The position numbers and the translations under genes were made by a program. Under the pieces are notes generated by a model. The model was not told the DNA's origin and searched no databases. It worked only from the letters and a program-made list of their open reading frames with translations. From Priapulus caudatus (lineage: Eukaryota > Priapulida > Priapulimorpha > Priapulimorphida > Priapulidae), in assembly GCF_000485595.1 (NCBI RefSeq), contig NW_014577067.1:263019-286632 (forward strand): 23,614 bases of DNA. The letters run 5' to 3'. Position 1 is the stretch's first letter, and every line of letters starts with the position of its first letter. Below, piece after piece: positions 20,055 through 23,614 of the stretch.

Positions 20055-20457
20055 GTGGGTACGGTGGATGAATCGTCGTCGCGTAGGTCGGGTCAGCGAG
20101 TGTCGCGACGTTACCGAGAAGATATTCTTGTACTGGCTGCCTAGTTACTTAGTTTCCTAGCTACAATGTTGGAGAGACCTACGTCTGACTGACAGAAAAA
20201 AATTGCGAATCTGCGACGTGGTATCAAAAACATTTATCGCTAACGCACTGGAGGCTTTCCCAGAGAAACCATATGCCATAGTGCCGCCCTATGCCTCTCA
20301 TGCAGGGATGCATATCTCTTCTAAGTCACCATACATTCTAGTGTTGCTCAAGTTTGCCGCAGATATGGAGGCTATGGTCACATAAATATATATTATATGT
20401 TATGGTAACTACCGTTTCGTTTAATCATTACTGACTATACCTCGCCGTCCTTTCTAG
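20055..20457 (+). other. Intron between exons 5 and 6
   Basis: 403 bp with GT...AG borders; the acceptor tract is CGCCGTCCTTTCTAG. No repeat or regulatory structure was recognised apart from a mild AT-rich stretch near 20385-20400. A short open frame inside it (20203-20385) has no recognisable domain. Confidence 0.88.
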
Positions 20458-20680
20458 CCACAGAGAATTACACTCTCGTCGTCACGGCGACCGACAAGGG
20501 CCAGCCTCCGCACTCGACCGTGCAGCGCATCTCCGTCAAGATCCTCGACGACAACGACAACAGTCCTGTGTTCGCTCGCTCGGAGTATCGCGCCGTGCTG
20601 CCAGAGGACACCAGCGTCGGCACCATCCTCCTGCAGCTGAATGCGACCGATCGCGACGCGGGAAACAACGGAGCAGTCAG
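20458..20680 (+). CDS. Cadherin exon 6 of window: end of one EC repeat and start of the next
   Basis: Codes residues 392-465 plus two bases. ATENYTLVVTATDKGQPP (392-409) is the typical strand-plus-loop that follows LDRE, and DDNDNSPVF (422-430) ends the repeat. The next repeat shows LPEDTSVGT (439-447, E441 as calcium ligand) and NATDRDAGNNGAV (453-465). N395-Y-T and N453-A-T are possible glycosylation sites. The acceptor is CCTTTCTAG/CCACAG and the donor GTCAG/GTGCGT. Length 223 nt, entering in phase 1 and leaving in phase 2; the split codon joins exon 7 to give Arg466. Confidence 0.95.
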
Positions 20681-20937
20681 GTGCGTGTGCACGGTAATCA
20701 CTCTAGTGGTGCCACAGAATAATAATATCACACCCCTCTCAGGAAACTATGGTTAGATCAAGTTCAAACTGTAACTCGTGCAGGGTTCGAGTTACGAAAT
20801 TTTAATTAATAAAAATATTTAATATATATTTCAATGATGATTTAATAATTAAAATATTGATTATATAGTATCTAAATAATAAATAAAAATAGTAACATGG
20901 GGGAAAAAAATTAAAACTCGACCACCCTGCCCCACAG
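20681..20937 (+). other. Short AT-rich intron between exons 6 and 7
   Basis: 257 bp, the shortest intron here. Its central 20790-20900 is almost pure A/T, in sharp contrast with the GC-rich exons on both sides. The acceptor tract is ACCACCCTGCCCCACAG. Confidence 0.9.
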
Positions 20938-21386
20938 GTACTACATTGTGGACGGCGACGACGCCCTCGATTTCGCACTCGACCCGCGTTCAGGCATCCT
21001 GACCGTGCGAAACCCGCTCGACCACGAGGGCGTGCCGGCGTACCGACTCACCGTGCACGCCGAGGACCTGGGCGTGGAGCCGCGCCGCGACGTCGCCGTC
21101 GTCGTCGTCACGGTGACCGACGTCAACGACTCGCCGCCCGTCTTCCTGCACTCGCCCTACGTCGTCTACGTCCTCGAGAGCATCGCCGAGACGCCGGCCG
21201 CCGTAACCACGGTGACGGCCGACGACGCCGACTCGCCGCCGAACGCGCAGTTGACGTACTCGCTGCAGGAGAGCCACGGCGGACTGTTCCAGATCGACGT
21301 CGTCACGGGAGAGATCCAGGTGACGCGGCCGCTCGACCGGGAGACGCGGGAGGAGTACTGGTTGACGGTGCTGGCGACGGATTCCG
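20938..21386 (+). CDS. Cadherin exon 7 of window: one and a half EC repeats
   Basis: Codes residues 466-615 plus one base. RYYIVDGDD (466-474) continues the repeat from exon 6, with LDHE (493-496, His for the usual Arg/Tyr), HAEDLG (506-511) and the terminal motif DVNDSPPVF (527-535). The next repeat has E546, DDADSPPNAQLTYSL (561-575), FQIDVVTGEI (583-592), LDRE (598-601) and ATDSG at the exon end. That repeat's final strand and calcium motif must lie on the next exon, beyond the window. The acceptor is CTGCCCCACAG/GTACTA and the donor TCCG/GTGAGT. Length 449 nt, entering in phase 2 and leaving in phase 1. Codon use is very GC-rich at third positions. Confidence 0.95.
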
Positions 21387-21395
21387 GTGAGTGTT

Positions 21396-21557
21396 ATGTT
21401 CACACGTGTTTCCATATGCATACAATATTCTCTGTAGGTAGTAGATGCAGTAAGTATGTGTGTATGTAGTAAGTAGTAGTATGTAGTAAGTAAGTAGGTA
21501 GTAGTAATGTTCATACGTGTCCATATGTATAACAATATTATATGTAGGTAGTAGATG
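21396..21557. repeat. About 51-bp imperfect direct duplication plus GTAAGTA-rich spacer
   Basis: 21396-21447 (ATGTTCACACGTGTTTCCAT onward) and 21507-21557 align with about six substitutions and small gaps, both ending GTAGGTAGTAGATG. The spacer is a degenerate GTAGTAAGTA repeat. The first copy starts 10 bp after the exon 7 donor. Confidence 0.85.
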
Positions 21558-22072
21558 AGAGCGATGGGGTAGTAGAACGACGTAGAAACAACGTCCGTTA
21601 AAACAGAGGAAAGGGAAAGTCCAAATTCACTAATATTAGAACACCTATGAATTTTCTGGCGTAGGTATGTTATTTAGCATGCGTAGTATTTACTTTGGAT
21701 AATATCGTAAGTTACTACCATCGAGGTTTTGATACTACTATACATTCAGTAGATTAGTGGCGTTGTGATGTGCTAGTGGTGCAGGCGTTTCATATAAGCG
21801 GTAGTTGGGTTTTATAATGCCAATTCACGCCCTAGGTTACGTATATATAGTTTCGTCACTGTCTTGTAAAGCCCCACCCAATGTAGAATCATGTAAATCT
21901 CGGCTAGCGCAGGCTTAGATGCGTCGACGTTTTCTGCTCTCATATGTAAATTTTACCCAAAGCCCTCTGTTCAGATACATGTCCGACGATGCGTGTATGC
22001 ACGCTTTCCGCGTGTGTTCGTAAAGCCTAGAGATGGGTTTAATCCTGTATGTGGGTTATGTTGTCTGGTAAT

Positions 22073-22127
22073 ATCATATCAAGAGTGGATAATAGAGATC
22101 TCTATTATCCACTCTTGATCATATCAA
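22073..22127. repeat. Perfect 42-bp palindrome overlapping 10-bp direct repeats
   Basis: 22078-22119 is an exact palindrome with 21-bp arms and no loop, centred on AGATCT. ATCATATCAA occurs at 22073-22082 and again at 22118-22127, overlapping the palindrome ends. Confidence 0.93.
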
Positions 22128-22390
22128 TCTAATATGTTGTTATCACGTGTATGGCGGATCGAGTAATCTAGGGTGCTGAATGAATTCGTTCTTGTATGGA
22201 GTCGTCAACCAGAGTTGAATGTTTTGTTCGTCGGTGGCAAATTAAATACACAAAGTTTGCCCACCTGGGTATCCGCTCGACCTATAAACTGATGTAAAAT
22301 AATTATCTGAAAGGACCATTTGAATATGATCTTTGAGACGTAATTATTTCTTATAGCGTCAGTTCAACCTGAGCGAGTTCAGTTTCCTGT

Positions 22391-22556
22391 CGCTGTACTT
22401 CAGTTGAAACCTTTATAGAACGGTCACCTGTCTATGAAAGTCACTATTAGCGTTACTCCTTGTGTTGCAGTTATACAGTGAAACAACTTCTATAGAACGG
22501 ACACATGACTATAAAGGACATTATTGGCGTTTCCCTTGAGTGTCCCTTATGTACAG
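22391..22556. repeat. Diverged tandem duplication, 77-bp period
   Basis: TATAGAACGG at 22414 and 22491 anchors two copies. Shared words in order are CAGT-GAAAC, TATAGAACGG, ACTAT, CATTATTGGCGTT / CACTATTAGCGTT, and CCTTG-GTGT. About 75 percent alike by eye. Confidence 0.75.
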
Positions 22557-23404
22557 GCGTGGCTCTACTTGTCGGGTTCCGCGCATTGCTCTCTGGTGAG
22601 GTCTCTCGCTAGAATCTGGTTGCACAGGCATGGCGAGTGTACACAAATGTGTCTTTGTCTGTTGGCAACAATCGAACCGTGCGGTACTCGCGCCTCTACA
22701 GCGGGCAGAAAATTAAACAACCAAGTGTGTCTTCGCACGCAACGTTTACACTATAGCAAGTTAATCGGTAGCGCTGTCGGGTATTTAAACTAGTGATCAT
22801 AGCTGCTGGATCATTGTAGATGTGGTCGCTTGCGTCCTAACCGCTGGGTGCTGCAGTTATAGCTATAGCGTGGCCGAACACAGATATACGTACTTGGGCA
22901 GCTGTGGAAACAAGCGCGCTTGCAATATACACGCAATCAAGAGCACATGAATCATTTATAAAACTATCATTTATGACCTTTTATTTATTACTATTATATA
23001 TTATTATTATTTTTATATATTTATTTTTTATTATTTTGTGTGTGTTGACGTCGTACATCTGGCATCGTGCACCGCCAACGCGATGCGCACAATTAATTGC
23101 GCAATAGGTGGTTGCTTCTTGGAGCTAACTATAGCTACAGCGCGGTTGTCTGTACGCGTAGTTAAAATTATGTTTATGGCGCCGTTAATATTCCTGGTGG
23201 CGTCCAAACATCACCGAAAAGTACTTGCACTGCGTTTGTGAACCTCGGGGCTAGTCGGCTCTCTTTGCTGCCGCGGGTGCTCGAGTTTTCTTGAGTGTTT
23301 TTTTTTTCAACATATTTCATTTCCACTGTGGGGTTCGAGGCATTTCCGGTACTCGAAGCACTCGCGAGTGCGACGCTCTCGGAGATTAACGATTGCAAAG
23401 GTGA

Positions 23405-23406
<2 letters not shown>

Positions 23407-23452
<46 letters not shown>

Positions 23453-23520
23453 GCTTTCTCACTCTCTCTCTCTCTCTTTCTTTTTCTCACTCTCTCTCTT
23501 TCTTTCTTTCTCTCTCTCTC

Positions 23521-23599
<79 letters not shown>

Positions 23600-23600
23600 C
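23407..23600. repeat. (CT)n tract at the right edge
   Basis: Nearly pure TCTC with TTTCT and CACTC interruptions, then CGCTCGGTGTGCGCGCTCT to the end of the window. Confidence 0.96.
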
Positions 23601-23614
23601 GGTGTGCGCGCTCT

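Larger units (their letters stand above)
21387..23614 (+). other. Start of the intron after exon 7, running off the window
   Basis: 2228 bp with no acceptor followed by cadherin-like coding in the required phase. It carries a local duplication at 21396-21557, a palindrome at 22078, a 77-bp-period repeat near 22400-22560, an AT-rich patch at 22975-23035 and a terminal (CT)n tract. Short open frames (for example 22524-22793) show no recognisable domain. Confidence 0.85.

Noticed and set aside
20990-21535. 181-codon open frame antisense to exon 7
   Set aside because: Shadow of the GC-rich cadherin exon; Arg/Asp/Val-rich composition is the complement of its codons. The antisense frames at 4623-4877, 6122-6403, 19584-19787 and 20468-20731 are rejected for the same reason.
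22524-22793. Possible next cadherin exon downstream of exon 7
   Set aside because: The translation lacks the expected final EC strand and DxND motif and no acceptor in the required phase precedes such sequence, so the next exon is outside the window.
23325-23350. tRNA B-box-like GGGTTCGAGG
   Set aside because: No A box at the right distance and no cloverleaf arms; a single GGTTCGA word is expected by chance. The GGGTTCGAG at 20784 fails likewise.

Overview
The window is a piece of an animal (metazoan) nuclear genome. It holds seven internal coding exons, all on the + strand, of one very large cadherin. The exons lie between positions 4725 and 21386 and are separated by introns dense in microsatellites and minisatellites. 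Every exon has AG/GT borders. The reading frame passes through all six internal junctions without a stop, giving 615 complete codons. These encode the end of one extracellular cadherin (EC) repeat, five complete EC repeats, and most of a seventh. No signal peptide, EGF or laminin-G domain, membrane segment or cytoplasmic tail lies in the window, so both ends of the gene are outside it. An uninterrupted series of EC repeats with typical calcium motifs points to the Fat / Dachsous class of giant cadherins. The repeat-to-repeat motif pattern resembles Fat proteins (Fat4-like or Fat1/3-like), but I cannot assign an orthologue without a search.

Organism: cadherin runs of this kind are an animal trait. 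Introns with (TTAGGG)-like blocks, abundant (GCGT)n, (CA)n and (CT)n tracts, and very GC-rich third codon positions suggest an invertebrate. The sequence alone does not settle the phylum.

Layout: 1-4724 is intron or upstream sequence with no recognised exon. Exon 1 (4725-4887), exon 2 (6228-6430) and exon 3 (7135-7311) come next, followed by an 11.2-kb intron. Exons 4 to 7 follow (18499-18703, 19629-20054, 20458-20680, 20938-21386). The rest, 21387-23614, is intron running off the right edge. The window starts and ends in simple repeats.

The most interesting non-coding structures are as follows. (i) A 296-bp element at 14620-14915 has 50-bp terminal inverted repeats, a perfect 9-bp flanking duplication and a telomere-like payload; it is a good candidate for a non-autonomous DNA transposon. 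(ii) Several perfect palindromes of about 40 bp occur at 10285, 18289, 18377 and 22078, some flanked by short direct repeats. (iii) G-rich telomere-like DNA sits at both ends of the intron between exons 1 and 2. (iv) Minisatellites reach right up to splice sites. No RNA gene, CRISPR array, operon or second protein-coding gene could be supported.
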